Positions 46,672 through 57,945 are shown, numbered from the stretch's first letter. The stretch is DNA of 64,000 nt from Lasiosphaeris hirsuta (GCA_030549175.1 JAUKUA010000001.1:5332001-5396000), one strand, 5' to 3'. Notes: generated from the sequence alone by a model not told the origin. Numbers and translations are program-made.

Positions 46672-48014
46672 TCACCTCTGTCCACCCACTACATCCCTCC
46701 TCATCCCCCCCTGTGCGCTGCACTTTTCATCCAAAAAGTCAATCAGGTCCAACATGTTGGCGCACTGCATCATGTCGCTCCGCTCCTTCCTGCCCAGCAG
46801 GGCAGTCTTGTTGGGTCCCATGCCCGGCGCGCACATCTCGCTCAGATGATGCAGCAGCAGCTTGAAGGGGAGCGGGCAGCGAGCCGCGCTGTTCAGAAAG
46901 GTGTCGACAGCCTCCCACGGGCAGGCGTCGAAGCCGGCGTAGACGGCAGGATTCGCGAGGATCCCGCGCGCCGACATAAGGCCGGCGAGGTGGGGGAGGT
47001 TGGCGATGGCCTGGGCCTGGTGCAGACTGTCACTGGCAGTGTCGAGGGTGGGGATGGGGAGGAGGGGCGAGGTGAAGGGGAGGGTGTTGAGGGTGAAGAC
47101 GTCACCCGAGACGAGGATCGGGACCCGGCTGCCGAAGGTCGAGGTCAAGATCTCGAGAGCTTCGACGTCGATGGGCGTACTGGAGGGCGTGGATCGGGTC
47201 CGGGGGTGGATGGTCAGGAAGTCGATGTGGCGGTCGTGCTCGGGGCCGAGGACGGTGGTGATGAAGTCCATTGTTTTGCTGTGGGTTTAAATCTCAGTAT
47301 GCCGCTGCAAAGAGAGGGGTGGTGCGCCTTCTCACCGGAGATCTTTGTGAACTCGTATCTTGACGCTAATGCTGCGGCCCTTGGGGTTGTCGATGTCTTG
47401 CTCTTTCCCGACACCCCACCCGTCACGTCGAAGGTACTCCCGGGCCTCAACGACCATGTCGCGGACGAGCTCCCGCTGCTCCATCAACGCGGCCCCCAGT
47501 GTCTCGGCACATGCCCATGATTGAGGACACCCACAGTTCAGGTCGACGCCACTGGAGTAAGGAGCGACGAGTGAAGATGCTCTTGCGATCTCGAGGGGGA
47601 GTTGGCGCCGAACTGTACGATGGTAGGGGGCTGAGGCCCCTTGGTCGAGACGGTAAAGTCTGAAGGGGTGGTTAGCACAAATAGATATCCGTATTGGTGA
47701 AGTGTTGTGCCCCTTTTCCCCGTTCGGGGGGGGGGGGGGGGGGGGTTAGCTGATAGACTGACCACTATCCCGCGCAAAATGGTTCCTGTTGAACTCCTTT
47801 GCCAGAACCATCGGTGTCCAGCAGAGATCGGTGCCATATTGGTGGACGGTCTGACGGAATGCAAGCTGGTGTATTATTTGTCAGTCTTGGTCGATAGGCA
47901 AGAGGTGAAGGCTACCTTACTTACCTTGCTGTACCTCACCATCGGCGCCGAGGTGTAGAGAAGCCTCTTTTCGCTTTTGGCAAGCTCAAATAGCTTGAGC
48001 GGACTTGATGCCAT
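46672..48014 (-). CDS. DUS4: tRNA-dihydrouridine synthase DUS4, with an apparent 1-nt frameshift
   Basis: Exons are 48014-47925, 47865-47763, 47659-47336 and 47278-46672. Translation gives RLLYTSAPMVRYSK, LAFRQTVHQYGTDLCWTPMVLAKEFNRNHFARDS, DFTVSTKG...TIVQFGANSP. Then the homologous frame jumps to LEIARASSLVAPYSSGVDLNCGCPQSWACAETLGAALM, and it stays open through exons 3-4 to TMDFITTVLG...DRHIDFLTIHPRT and the stop. The jump needs one extra base in a C5 run at about 47593-47597; with it the protein would be 374 residues. No intron can bridge the point. The catalytic-cysteine motif LNCGCP lies after the shift. The family reduces uridine 20a/20b in tRNA with FMN. The lesion is either a sequence error or a real mutation. 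Confidence 0.82.
47726..47745. repeat. poly-G tract (G20) inside DUS4 intron 2
   Basis: Twenty G on the plus strand read as a C20 run on the transcribed strand, 16 bp inside the donor of DUS4 intron 2 and just after the GCTAAC element. Confidence 0.95.
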
Positions 48015-48878
48015 GGGAGAAGAATATTAGTTTGAGGGTTAGAGTGTGCTATGCTTCGTGGGCATACACCGTGACGCCGACATGAAGGCACAGGGATACG
48101 AGGTTATGAGGGAGTGATCTTACTGCACATGGTCTGAATCCATAGCTTCTGTCATAGCTTCATCGATATTGCCCAACCATTCCCAAGCAAGATGAGCCTT
48201 GAACTTATGGCAAGTTTCTGATTAGGTGTGGCTTTGTATGCTGGGAGTCGACCATGCGTCAAAATGTTCTGGGTTTAGGTCTCAGTTAGATCAATCAGGT
48301 CTCCAAAAACCTCTTGTCTTGCCAGGATCCAGCTCTGAGCATTTACTGCGAGTGATGCACCGCTCTCAAACACCGCCACGGTAATAGAAACTGGCCATGA
48401 TGAGACAAAACAGCACCATCTTCCTACTTCAGTCTATGCACATGTTCAAACCCAAATTCAAGAGTCTACAGACCATCAATGGTTTGCGATGAACGGTGCT
48501 AGGGTGTAAGGGTTATGGGGGTTCCATTTTGTGGTAGGGTTGGCTGAGACGAGTCTAGGCGTCATCTGACCGTTGCGTGCCCGACGAGACGCTGCGCTAC
48601 AGGTGAGCGGGGAACCACTGCAGGTCCAGCTACCCACTGATTGGTTGGGACGACAGTGTCTTTCCCGCCTTGTCAACGTTCAGATGCCGCTGAGGAAATC
48701 TTGGAATTGAGAATATGGGGTCGCTGTGACATCAAAATTCGTAACGCTCTAGCTTCGAGTCATTTATCTTATCCGTTCTCCTGCTCCGACTTCTAGTTGT
48801 GGTATGCATGCGATAGTGTATGGCCACCACCCCCTGAAATTCAAGTCCATGAGCCATCTGCTATCTCTACAAAAACTC
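48015..48878. other. divergent promoter region
   Basis: This lies between DUS4 and ADE2, which are transcribed in opposite directions. No gene is recognised. In-frame ATGs at 48804 and 48849 could extend ADE2. Confidence 0.5.
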
Positions 48879-50995
48879 ATGGGTCTCGAGGACGACAGTA
48901 TGGGCGCTGGCAACCCAATCATCGGCCTTCTCGGCGGCGGCCAGCTCGGGCGCATGCTCTGCGAGGCCGCGAATCCCCTGGGCATTGACATTGCCATTCT
49001 CGATGAGAAGAACTCGCCCGCCAAGCAGGCGCACAACACGAACCGGCATGTCACGGGCTCCTTCAAGGACCCCGCCAAGATCCGTGAACTTGCCGCCCGC
49101 TCAGACTACCTCTCGGTGGAGATTGAGCATGTTGACACCGACGTGCTCGAGGACATCGAGAAGAATGGTGTCGAGATCGAGCTTGCCGACGGCTCTCTCG
49201 TCACCCACAAGCCGCCAATCCACCCGTCCTGGAAGACCGTCCGTCTCATCCAGGACAAGTACCTCCAAAAAGAGCACTTCGCCGCCAGCGAGAAGGAGAT
49301 CCCCATCGCCGAGCAGATTGCCATCGAGTCGGGCGAGGCTGCTCTGACGTCGCTAAAGGATGCTGCCGAGAAATTTGGCTTCCCCCTCATGCTGAAGGCA
49401 CGGAAAGGGAGCTACGATGGGAGGGGCAATTTCAAGGTCGACAGCGAGGACGACTTTGAGCCCGCCATCAAGGCGCTGGGAAAGCTTTCGCTCTATGCCG
49501 AAAAGTGGGCACCGTTTGTGAAGGAGCTTGCCATCATGGTCATCAGAACAGAAGATGACGAGGGCAACTTGAAGCGCTGCGTCGCCTATCCCGCCGTCGA
49601 GACTGTCCATGAGGACAGCGTTTGCACCAAGGTCTACATGCCGCCGCGAAACGTCTCGGATGATGTCTGTAAGAAGGCTAGGGAGCTGGCCTGCTCTGTC
49701 ATCAGCACGCTCTGGGGCAGGGGTGTTTTTGCCGTAGAACTCTTCGTCCTGGAAGATGGTGAGAGATTGGGTTGTGACTTTCAGGCCGTCATATATATGG
49801 CTAACATGGTCTGCAGGGTCTCTCATGGTCAACGAGGTAGCTCCTCGCCCACACAACTCTGGCCACTACACCATCGAGGCCGTCCCCTACATGTCACAAT
49901 ACAAGGCACAAATAAGCGCCGTTCTTGATCTCCCGGTGCCTGAGAAGCTTACACCGAGAGTGCCATCATCCATCATGCTCAATATCCTAGGAGGCGCAGC
50001 GCCAGACTCGCACCACAAGCTCACACGTCTAGCAAGAACCACATTCGGCGACGACATGGACGTGTACCTGCACCTTTACGGGAAGGTGTCCAAGCCCGGC
50101 CGCAAGATCGGTCACATCACCCTAACCGGCGCCTCCACCATCGAGGATCTCGAGGAGAGAGCCCAAGATTTCATCGAGCTCGTCGACAAGATCAGGCAAG
50201 AACGGATCGAGGCCGCGGCCGAACAGCTCCGCCCGCAAGAGGAGCCCTCAATTGACGACACTATCGAGGGTGGAGACCGCAGTATTGGCCCAGCCGGGGT
50301 AGACGGGGACAAGCTGGTCGAGAAACTGGCAGAGACACTCGAGTCAAAAGCCGCCAAGGATGTAGTCCAAGTGAATGGCCATCATGGCGACGACGCGCCA
50401 GTGAAGCCGCTGGTGCTGGTAACGATGGGGTCGGACTCGGATCTTCCCGTCCTCAAGGCAGGCTTGGATATCCTCAAGGAGTTTGGCGTCCCGTACTCGC
50501 TCGACATCACGTCGGCACACCGAACACCCAAGTACATGATGCGCATTGCCGACGAGGCGGCTGGCAAGGGCATCAAGGTTATCATCGCTGCCGCAGGCGG
50601 GGCTGCTCATCTTCCCGGCATGTTGTCGTCGGAGACGCCGCTACCGGTCATCGGCGTGCCGGTCAAGGCAACACATCTCGATGGGATGGACAGCCTGTTG
50701 AGTATCGTGCAGATGCCGGTATGTTGTCTCCCCCCTTTCCCTATGACGTGTTCGTCTGTACTCAGCAACTAACCCGTTGTCCCAACAGAGGGGCGTCCCC
50801 ACGGCCACGGTAGGCATCAACAACTCGACCAACGCGGCGCTGCTAGCTATCCGTATCCTAGGCGCCTTTGTGCCAGCCTACCAGGCAAAGATGAAAAAGT
50901 ACCAGCTCAAGATGGAGGAGGGTGTCATCATTAAAGGGGCCAGGTTGCGCATCGAGGGGGACGTCGCGTATCTAGAGCGCATGAAAGCCAAGTAG
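48879..50995 (+). CDS. ADE2: Phosphoribosylaminoimidazole carboxylase, bifunctional
   Basis: Exons are 48879-49758, 49817-50718 and 50789-50995, giving 662 residues. The N-terminal half is PurK-like ATP-grasp: [41 protein letters not shown], and across intron 1 [22 protein letters not shown]. The C-terminal half is PurE-like: [60 protein letters not shown]. It converts AIR to CAIR in purine synthesis. Loss of it in yeasts gives red pigment (known for the family). Several in-frame ATGs exist (48804, 48849, 48879, 48900). The last two sit closest to the family's usual start, so the first residues are uncertain. Introns of 58 and 70 bp have clear GT-AG ends. Confidence 0.95.
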
Positions 50996-51773
50996 TGATG
51001 ATGGTTTTACCCCCCTGGAGTTGTCTGCGAACCAGAATAAGCCCCTTGTTCCTTTGACATGTAGCACAAACGTACCTCGCAGGCGTCATGTTGTGTTAAT
51101 GTATGACCGATACCGATTCAAGCGTCGGAGTGGTGTATAGTTTGCGCGTTTGATATAGTTTTGGTGCTTTGAAGTTGCTGAGCGCTAGAGGTGTGTGTTG
51201 GATGGTGCCGGTTTCGGGGTCAACATGGTCAATGTTAAGTTTCAAGGACGGCGAGGAAGCAGCCAGGCGGCAGCCAAGCGGCAGCGTTCGCTGGCTTTAA
51301 GGTACACGACGGGCTGCGAGGTCCTACGTCGTCCAGATGTCGGCGAGAGAAAGTGAGGATTCCCTAGTACCACGGACGCTGCAAGGTTCCAGGTTTTAGA
51401 GCCCAGCGTCACACCAAATCATATTGTACACAGGAGGCGGGGCCGTAGGTGGTATTGGATCTCGGGAGGACTTGTGGGGTTGCACCGCGCTGCTTCTTGT
51501 GGCTGGCTACGGGGTTGGCAGTGAAAGTGGTGGATGGCCCGGGATGGATCGGGGAGCAGGACCACTTCAAAGTTCCCTGAGAAGTTCAACTGCGTTTCTT
51601 GTAACCCATAGGGGCAGCCACATGGTGGTATTTAGATACAACATTCTCCCAATGTAGCCAAGTTGGTTCCTAAAGTGACCTAGCTGACAGGCCCCTAACC
51701 TCTTTTCCAACAAATTTTCTTTACTTTTTTGTCCCGAAAGCTTCAATCAACGTCTCGTACTCTCTCGAATCAA
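50996..51773. other. convergent intergenic
   Basis: This is the 3' flank of ADE2 and of the Cys-rich secreted protein gene. No gene is seen. Confidence 0.5.
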
Positions 51774-52433
51774 CTACAGCGGCGTGGGAGCAAGGGTAGG
51801 AGTTACAACCGTGGGGGTAGGAACCGTGGGCGCCGGGCATGGTGGCGTAGTGAACGATGGCCATGGTATGCAATCAAGAAAGCAACTGTCATAGCACACT
51901 TAGTTTTTTTTCTCCTGGATTTTGGTGCGCTGAGACATCCACGTTCAAACATGAACGCGGAAGCGTCAATTTGCCACCATCAGGGGGGGTGGATTTGACC
52001 TACCCTCCGTACGTTCGGCCGCACTCGTTGATGGCATCGTAACAAATCGACTGACCTGACCCGGCACTGCCGCCGGGACACTGGACCGAGGGTATCGCGG
52101 TTTCGATGGGGATGGGCGTGATGCTGAGGGGAGTGGAGGTGACTGTTGGGGTGACGATAGCAGTGGCAGTAGCAGTGCTGACACACAGAGGTGCTACCGG
52201 CTTGTCTGCTGTTTGGCACACATCGTAGCACCTGAATATTGTATTAGCATCAACTCGCACCACCAGGGGGTGGATTTCACCTACCCTCCATATCTAACGC
52301 CGCACTTGTTGATGCCGTCCACACAGAGAATTCGCGGCTCGCACTCTTCTCTGGCTGCCACAGCAGGGGCAGCAACGGCATACCCTACAAGGAGAGCCAG
52401 GGAGCAGACGAGGGGCAGAGTTATGGGCTGCAT
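51774..52433 (-). CDS. Cysteine-rich small secreted protein with a duplicated module
   Basis: Exons are 52433-52285, 52231-52004 and 51885-51774, giving 162 residues in phase. A signal peptide (MQPITLPLVCSLALLVGYAVAA) precedes two modules. Module 1 reads ILCVDGINKCGVRYGG|CYDVC; module 2 reads SICYDAINECGRTYGG|CFLDC, where | marks the intron. Cys spacing is identical: C37-x6-C44-x6-C51-x3-C55-x10-C66 and C113-x6-C120-x6-C127-x3-C131-x10-C142. Both introns interrupt the same codon after GG in the same phase. Thr/Pro-rich linkers follow each module and look like O-glycosylation sites. The last exon was placed at the GACAG acceptor ending at 51886 because only this one restores YGGC in frame. Secretion and disulfides are likely. 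The function is unknown, and a role as effector or cell-wall protein is only a possibility. Confidence 0.8.
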
Positions 52434-54578
52434 GATTTCCGAGGCACAGGCGTCAGGGAGGGATGGGAGTGTATTACGGTGTATATAGCTGGGGGCGGTG
52501 ACAAGGCGCGAGTGTGTGTTCGGACGTCGAGTGATGAACCAAGCCGGGCCGGACAAGCAAGCAGTCCAAACCCCCACTCTTATGGACATTTAGAGGCGGC
52601 AACAAGATGCCACGGAATGTTGATTTTTTTTTTTTTCTCTTTAAGGATTCGCTACCCAGGATCCTTCGTATACGAAGAGCCGCCCATCTCCGCTGGAGGA
52701 AGCATACATATCTTTCCTTGGCAGCAGAAGCTTGGTTCAGTTGGTCTGTGTTTCGTCCAAAACAGGTGAGGCCCTTTACCCGGTGCGCCTTGCCACAGAG
52801 CAACTGATATCGATATCAGGTATTGACTAAGGTTATGTTTCATGACTAGCGATCTGGTAGAAGATCCTCACGTCAGTGGCAGCCAAGACGGGCCGTTGAA
52901 TAAACTGCCATGTCAATGGGAAAAAGTGTAGATGGCAGAAATGGCTAAGAGGGAGAAGGGCCTCCGCTGGGTGGGCATGCTACCTTGGGTGGTGAGAAGT
53001 AGGGTTGCGTAGAGCAAAGTAGGTATGCTAAGGGGTAGTAATGGTTGGTGATCCCCCGGGTTTGCGGGGCCGAAGGCGCAAGCACATGCAGGCAGAGAGG
53101 TCTCGATAGGGAAGGGGGGTGGAGGGCAGATCTATGCGACAAGAATTCTCCGCCGCTCCAACACAGTAGGCGGCTGTAGGTAAGGTGCACAAGGTACACA
53201 GGGGAAAACCTACCTTGGCAACGGTGCTATGAAATGATGACGCTCCAGGGATGCGGCTTGGCATGCGGCATGGAGAGCAATGAGCCGGGCCTATGGCAAG
53301 ACTGCATATAGGAGCAAATGGCCGACGTTCCTGAAATAGGATTCCATCGAGCCTCATGACCGCCACGAGGCTTGCCAAATGTGTGCATCTAAGTAGGTAA
53401 CCGGGCAGAACCTGGGACGCCCGGTAGGCGAAACGAGACGTGAAATAGAGGCATCTAGGAGGGGTACATCAGGGTATCGGATCATGACGGGAGTTTGCGG
53501 CTGGAGACGGCTTCACATGGGATGGAGGACGACATGGACGGACAGGAACAGAGTAGCAACCGGCCGGGGCGAAGGGGGGTCGATTGGGGGGGATGGGGGC
53601 GACGGGGGTGGTGGGATCTGAAGAGATTTAAAACATTTTAATTGTCTGCGCGAGACCGGTTGTCCGATCCGCAGTTAAAAAGGAAGGAGGTAAGGAGGGT
53701 AAGCTGGGAAGAGCATGGGCAAAAGACAGGCATCGGGAGCGCTCGAAGGTGGGAAGCATCGATGCGACGCCAACACATGTCGGATCAGGTGCTTGCACTC
53801 TTCTAGAACCGACAGAAGCCCCTAGGTAGCTCTCGATGCACGATAGGTACGGCAACCCGTGAAGGAGCCGGGTCTCGACCAAGAATCCTTTTCTGGTGGT
53901 CCGGGTAAAGTACCGACCTGCTGTCGTCTGGACAGCACTGGATTTGGCAATGCCATATATCGCTGCAGAGACGAAGAAGTTGCCCGATGAAATCGACCAG
54001 CGCGAACCGGGTCTGGGGAGAGGGCAACTGCTAAAAATAAGTCATGTCCCACGTCCATCGTCGAGCTCGCCACTCCTTCCGGACGTCAGTAAAGACCCCT
54101 AGGTTCGCGGCAACTGCGAAGGAGAGCGCAGGAGAGAGTGAAGGAGGGTGTGATTGAAAGAGTGATAGCGGAAGAATCCAACAGGGTTGGTTGCGTATAT
54201 TGGCCTTAATTGCGGCCAAAGTAGCCAAGGTGCGATGCAATGTATATTGGTAGATGGCAAGCTGGTGGGTCACAGTGGGCGACATTTGAGCGACATGACG
54301 TTGGGTGGGAGCATCATTAAGCAGAAGGAGCAAACAAATTCAGAGCTTGAGCTTCACGAGCTCTCAGAGAGCAATTGGAGTATGCATCGAGACGGAGAAA
54401 AACATTTACCATAAAAGCACCGACGAGTCCTCCTCGAGACGGATGAAAGAGTGTCAAGTCCTCATCACCACCACCGCAGCCTCTCTCACACAGCATTTCA
54501 CAGTCATCAAAAGTACAACTTACTGTCAAGGACTCTCGCAGAAACTACCAGTACCAGCTTCACAAAAACACCGTCACA
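52434..54578. other. divergent intergenic, 2.1 kb
   Basis: This lies between two secreted-protein genes transcribed away from each other. A TATATAG element near 52484 is about 50 bp upstream of the Cys-rich gene. Only random frames occur elsewhere. Confidence 0.55.
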
Positions 54579-55320
54579 ATGAAGTGGACATTCGCACTCG
54601 GCTTGTTTACGGCCACCACCCTCGCCATCCCTGCCCTCATCCCCGGCGGTGGGGGACTTAACGTCTACAAGTTACGCCTCTCATCGTAAGTCTACTGCCA
54701 CCAGCCGCTACTCAAACCCCCCCCCCCCCCTTCCCCCCCAAGACTAACAGCTCCCCAGCCGCACCAAGGCCCTCGACGGGCAATACCTCGGCGTCAACGG
54801 CTCGACCGTCGGCGTCTTCAAGACGGCTTCGTCGGCTACCCCTGTGCAGTTCTACCCAGTGACGGATAAGAAGACGGGCCTGGTCGAGCTGCACACGTAC
54901 CCCATCGCCGCCGTCGACCAAATCCTCGCCCTCGTCGGTACCAACGGTCTGCTGACCTTCTCCAACGTCGCCGACCCGGCCAAGGCCGCCTTCCCGCGCG
55001 GCACTACGTGCGACTGGAAGTCGTTCCGCCTCGCGGGCGGCAACCCCACCGCCCCTGGGCGGCCCTCCAACTCGCTCGCCTATGCCGGTTCCAACGGTAG
55101 CTGGACAGCCTTCCCTTCGGGAAACAAGGGGGATTGGAGTGTCAAGTGGAAGGGCGGTACGTTGTTTCTCCTGTGTAATATGTCTCGTGTTTTGTTGCTG
55201 ACGGAAGCAATTGCAGCCGATGCTTATACCACCACCGACTCTATGCCTATCGAAGTCGTGTATGAGCCTATCGAGAAGATCGTTGATGAGAATGGTGACG
55301 GCATCATCACCATCGCCTAA
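54579..55320 (+). CDS. Small secreted protein of unknown function
   Basis: Exons are 54579-54685, 54759-55156 and 55217-55320, giving 202 residues with phase kept at both introns (73 and 60 bp). MKWTFALGLFTATTLAIPALIP is a signal peptide. The mature part looks beta-rich: KALDGQYLGVNGSTVGVFKTA, VQFYPVTDKKTGLVELHTYP, ILALVGTNGLLTF, RGTTCDWKSFRLAGG. It ends VYEPIEKIVDENGDGIITIA. Only one Cys is seen in the mature region, so it is not a disulfide-rich effector type. Repeats of the DGQYLGVNG kind recall beta-trefoil or lectin-like folds, but I do not recognise a family. Intron 1 has a C14 run (54717-54730) before the CTAACAG/CCCCAG acceptor region. Confidence 0.78.
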
Positions 55321-55668
55321 AGCAGCCAAGGGTTAAGAAAAGAATCGGTGATAAGAAAACTAAGCATAAAAGTTCAAAAGTACCTAGTGTAACCTCCTAT
55401 CCTAGGGTGGTGTTTTTGGAAACCAGGTTGATACGACGACGGCCCAAGTACCCAAGTCCTACCCTTTTCCTCCCTGGTAGTCTGCGCGACCCCAAGTTGG
55501 TCAGGATCATCCATAAGATATCCCTGCCACAGCCATTCATATTTATCCCCTTGTTTGTCAAGCTTTCAGAAACCTTCTATACTTCGTCGGAAACCGCATC
55601 GGAAAGGGAAAAGGGCTAAGATAGGCTGTATGTGCTGTACATAGTTGTAGCCCCTGTCCGATAATGTC
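55321..55668. other. short spacer before the 5S rRNA gene
   Basis: This is the 3' flank of the secreted-protein gene and upstream DNA of the 5S gene. TACATAG at 55638-55644 lies about 25-31 bp before the 5S start, where Neurospora 5S genes carry a TATA-type element (known for that species). Confidence 0.5.
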
Positions 55669-55787
55669 ACATACGACCATACCTACTGGAAAGCTCGGGA
55701 TCCCGTCCGCTCTCCCATAGATAAGCTAGTGAGGGCCAGACTAGTAGCTGGGTCGCTGACGACCAGCGAATCCCTGGTGTTGTATGT
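55669..55787 (+). rRNA. 5S ribosomal RNA
   Basis: The 119 bp start ACATACGACCATACC and end GGTGTTGTATGT, so the terminal stem ACATACGAC/GTTGTATGT pairs fully. The interior carries the fungal 5S landmarks CTCGGGATCCCGTCCGCTCT, CCCATAGATAAG, GAGGGCCAGACTAGTAG and GACGACCAGCGAATCCCTGG, including the internal control region for TFIIIA/Pol III. It matches the Neurospora 5S, as I remember it, at all but about six positions. It stands alone, as dispersed 5S genes do in this fungal class. A long T-rich run follows as a Pol III terminator. Confidence 0.95.
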
Positions 55788-55811
55788 TTTTTTTGTTTTG
55801 TTTTTTTTTTG
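55788..55811 (+). terminator. Pol III T-run terminator of the 5S gene
   Basis: A T-rich stretch broken by single G bases directly follows the 5S end. Runs of four or more T stop RNA polymerase III. Confidence 0.88.
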
Positions 55812-56154
55812 GCTGTGGAGTTCTATACTCTGTATTTCAAGACCGTCGAATTACTTGCCGGTCAGGTGCTCCAGAACGAAATATCCATAGTTTTCGACGC
55901 CATTCCGGAAAAAAAAGAAGAGGGTGTTTTATTTGGCGAGACCTAATAGTAGTAGATACTATATCGCGATCCAGGAATCGAGGACAACTTCTCATCCCCA
56001 TTCATACCCAAGCCACGAAACTAAGATGTTTCCTATATAAATAAATGTGTGACGGTGGAAAGAAAAGAAGAGCGGCGTGCTTGTCCGCCACACCCACTAG
56101 GTTTCCGATAAAAAAAGCCACAAGTTCCGTCCCGCTTCGCAAAATGATGAATCC
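55812..56154. other. spacer between 5S gene and GH76 gene
   Basis: AT-rich DNA with no gene seen. It contains the 3' flank of the convergently placed GH76-type gene. Confidence 0.5.
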
Positions 56155-57945
56155 TTATCGCAGCTTGGAAAGCTCCCATAGCGCCCTCAGCACCGCTAGG
56201 CCGCCGCTTTGCGTTTCTACCGTTCTTCCTCGTCCTCTATCGTTGGGGTCAGGATATACCGTGTCCCTCTTGAAAAAGGCCGACGACGATCCATCATTGC
56301 TGGGTTCACCCATCGGCCGCTGGGCTGGCCCGTGTAGTCCGTCGAAGCTCTTAGGTTGCCGGATGGGATGCCCCGTCCATTCGGGATCGTTGGGCACACC
56401 TTCGTTTCGGTAATCAACCGTCCCGTCCATCTTCGGCAATGTGCCCGGTCCTATCTGAATGTTCGTTGTTGTGATACTTCTGAGTAGTCCGACGGTCCAC
56501 CACATACCAAACTTGCCCTCAAGGTTGCGCACTCTTCGTGCCGCATCCGCATTGTGTTTCAGCCAGCCGAGGTAGCTTTTGCAGGCTGAGATGTGGTCTT
56601 TCTTGGCCGCCTCAATTGCGTGCACACCCCACTTAGAAGGCTGTCTGCTAAGCTCTCCCAGCGGTGCGCAAAATGCTGTGAAGTGATGCATCCATATGCC
56701 CTTGAACGTCTGAGCATCCTGTGAACAAGTAGCAGTTAGATCGCAGGCGTCTTCAAGAACACCAGCACGGCCGAGGCCATGCCATGGAGGCAGTTGCCCA
56801 GGAAAGAGCCCCTGAAGATCATCGACTGGTTGTTTCTTCCTCAGATCCCATCCAGTCGCCCGAATCACGTTCTGGATGAGTTTGTGGCCCTCCTGAAGAT
56901 ATTCCACGCGGCCAGAGACTTCGAAGAGCCCACGCTGGCCCGACAGCAGCACGCCTTGGTTGTAGGTGTAGACCATCTCGTCTCGTTGATCACATTGGGT
57001 GTGATTGCTCCCGGGCTTGTACCCCGAAACATGGAAGCCGTCGGCATACAACCCTTGATCATTCGTCATGCCGGATGATGCGAGCCATACATATCCTTCA
57101 ACCGCTGCTGCAAGATACTTCGGATCATGGGGCGCCCATTCACTAGCTGTAGGGGTGCTAGGCAATTCTGAGTCGTAGTCAACACCGAAGGGGGCAGCGT
57201 TAGTATCTCCAGGGAAGTGGAGGTACATGGCAATGGATCCGGCGATGTACAGTTCATTCGTAATGGCGTTCTTGTAGGGCGTCAACCTCGGATTCCAATT
57301 CATACCTCCCCCGCAGAGCTTGGTATCCCACCCAGTAGATGCCAGGTGCCAGAAGATTCTGGCACGATGAGCAAAGGCAGGAGACCAGAGTTCCCCATGC
57401 CAGGTCTGGTTACGTAGTGGCTCCATTGAGCCTACGACCTGTCGGTTTGCATCGTAATGCGTTTTGCTGTACTCCTGGATGAATTCGATCGTGTCGAGCC
57501 AGCCCAAGACAACCCAGAGCATATCATCGAAAGCCTGATTCCGGAGTGAGAACGCGTCCTGGCCGAAATAGAAGCCAATAAGTTGAGAGAAATAAAGTGA
57601 AATTGTGTTCTCCTTCTTTTTGAATTCCTCAACCTGATCTTGCCCCAGCACTTCTGGGCCTGTGGAAAGGGATTTTAGTGTGCCGGCAATATGAGATCCC
57701 ATAACCGCAGCTGTCCAGTCGATGGCGGAGGGCCATGTCCCTACCCAGGGCTGAAAATAGGCATCCTGCAAGACTCTGAGAGCATCGAGGGTGTCGTCAA
57801 ATAATCCGGGATCCGGATATAATGTCTGATCCTCTGGGACTTCTGAGGGCTCGATTCCAAGGGGGAGAAAGGAACGACGTGATGTGGTCGCAGCACCGAC
57901 AGCCGTGGCAAGCACCACGACCCTAGCCGCCCATTCGACTAACAT
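56155..57945 (-). CDS. Secreted glycoside hydrolase, GH76 type
   Basis: An intron-less frame of 596 residues. MLVEWAARVVVLATAVGAAT is a signal peptide. The body has the all-alpha-helical pattern of GH76 alpha-1,6-mannanases: WVGTWPSAIDWTAAVMGSHI, then FDDMLWVVLGWLDTI with the paired aspartates D140-D141 that act as catalytic residues in that family, AHRARIFWHLAS, CGGGMNWNP, YKNAITNELYIAGS, YTYNQGVLLSG and WMHHFTAFC. GH76 enzymes act on fungal mannan or in anchoring cell-wall proteins (Dfg5/Dcw1). No GPI-anchor signal or C-terminal hydrophobic tail is seen; the C-terminus is polar. Family level is fairly sure, the substrate is not. It is convergent with the 5S gene. Confidence 0.87.
   Translation of the reverse strand: MLVEWAARVVVLATAVGAATTSRRSFLPLGIEPSEVPEDQTLYPDPGLFDDTLDALRVLQDAYFQPWVGTWPSAIDWTAAVMGSHIAGTLKSLSTGPEVLGQDQVEEFKKKENTISLYFSQLIGFYFGQDAFSLRNQAFDDMLWVVLGWLDTIEFIQEYSKTHYDANRQVVGSMEPLRNQTWHGELWSPAFAHRARIFWHLASTGWDTKLCGGGMNWNPRLTPYKNAITNELYIAGSIAMYLHFPGDTNAAPFGVDYDSELPSTPTASEWAPHDPKYLAAAVEGYVWLASSGMTNDQGLYADGFHVSGYKPGSNHTQCDQRDEMVYTYNQGVLLSGQRGLFEVSGRVEYLQEGHKLIQNVIRATGWDLRKKQPVDDLQGLFPGQLPPWHGLGRAGVLEDACDLTATCSQDAQTFKGIWMHHFTAFCAPLGELSRQPSKWGVHAIEAAKKDHISACKSYLGWLKHNADAARRVRNLEGKFGMWWTVGLLRSITTTNIQIGPGTLPKMDGTVDYRNEGVPNDPEWTGHPIRQPKSFDGLHGPAQRPMGEPSNDGSSSAFFKRDTVYPDPNDRGRGRTVETQSGGLAVLRALWELSKLR

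Noticed and set aside
46525..47520. Plus-strand frame of 331 codons
   Set aside because: It is antisense to DUS4 exons 3-4, where the minus strand has clear enzyme motifs.
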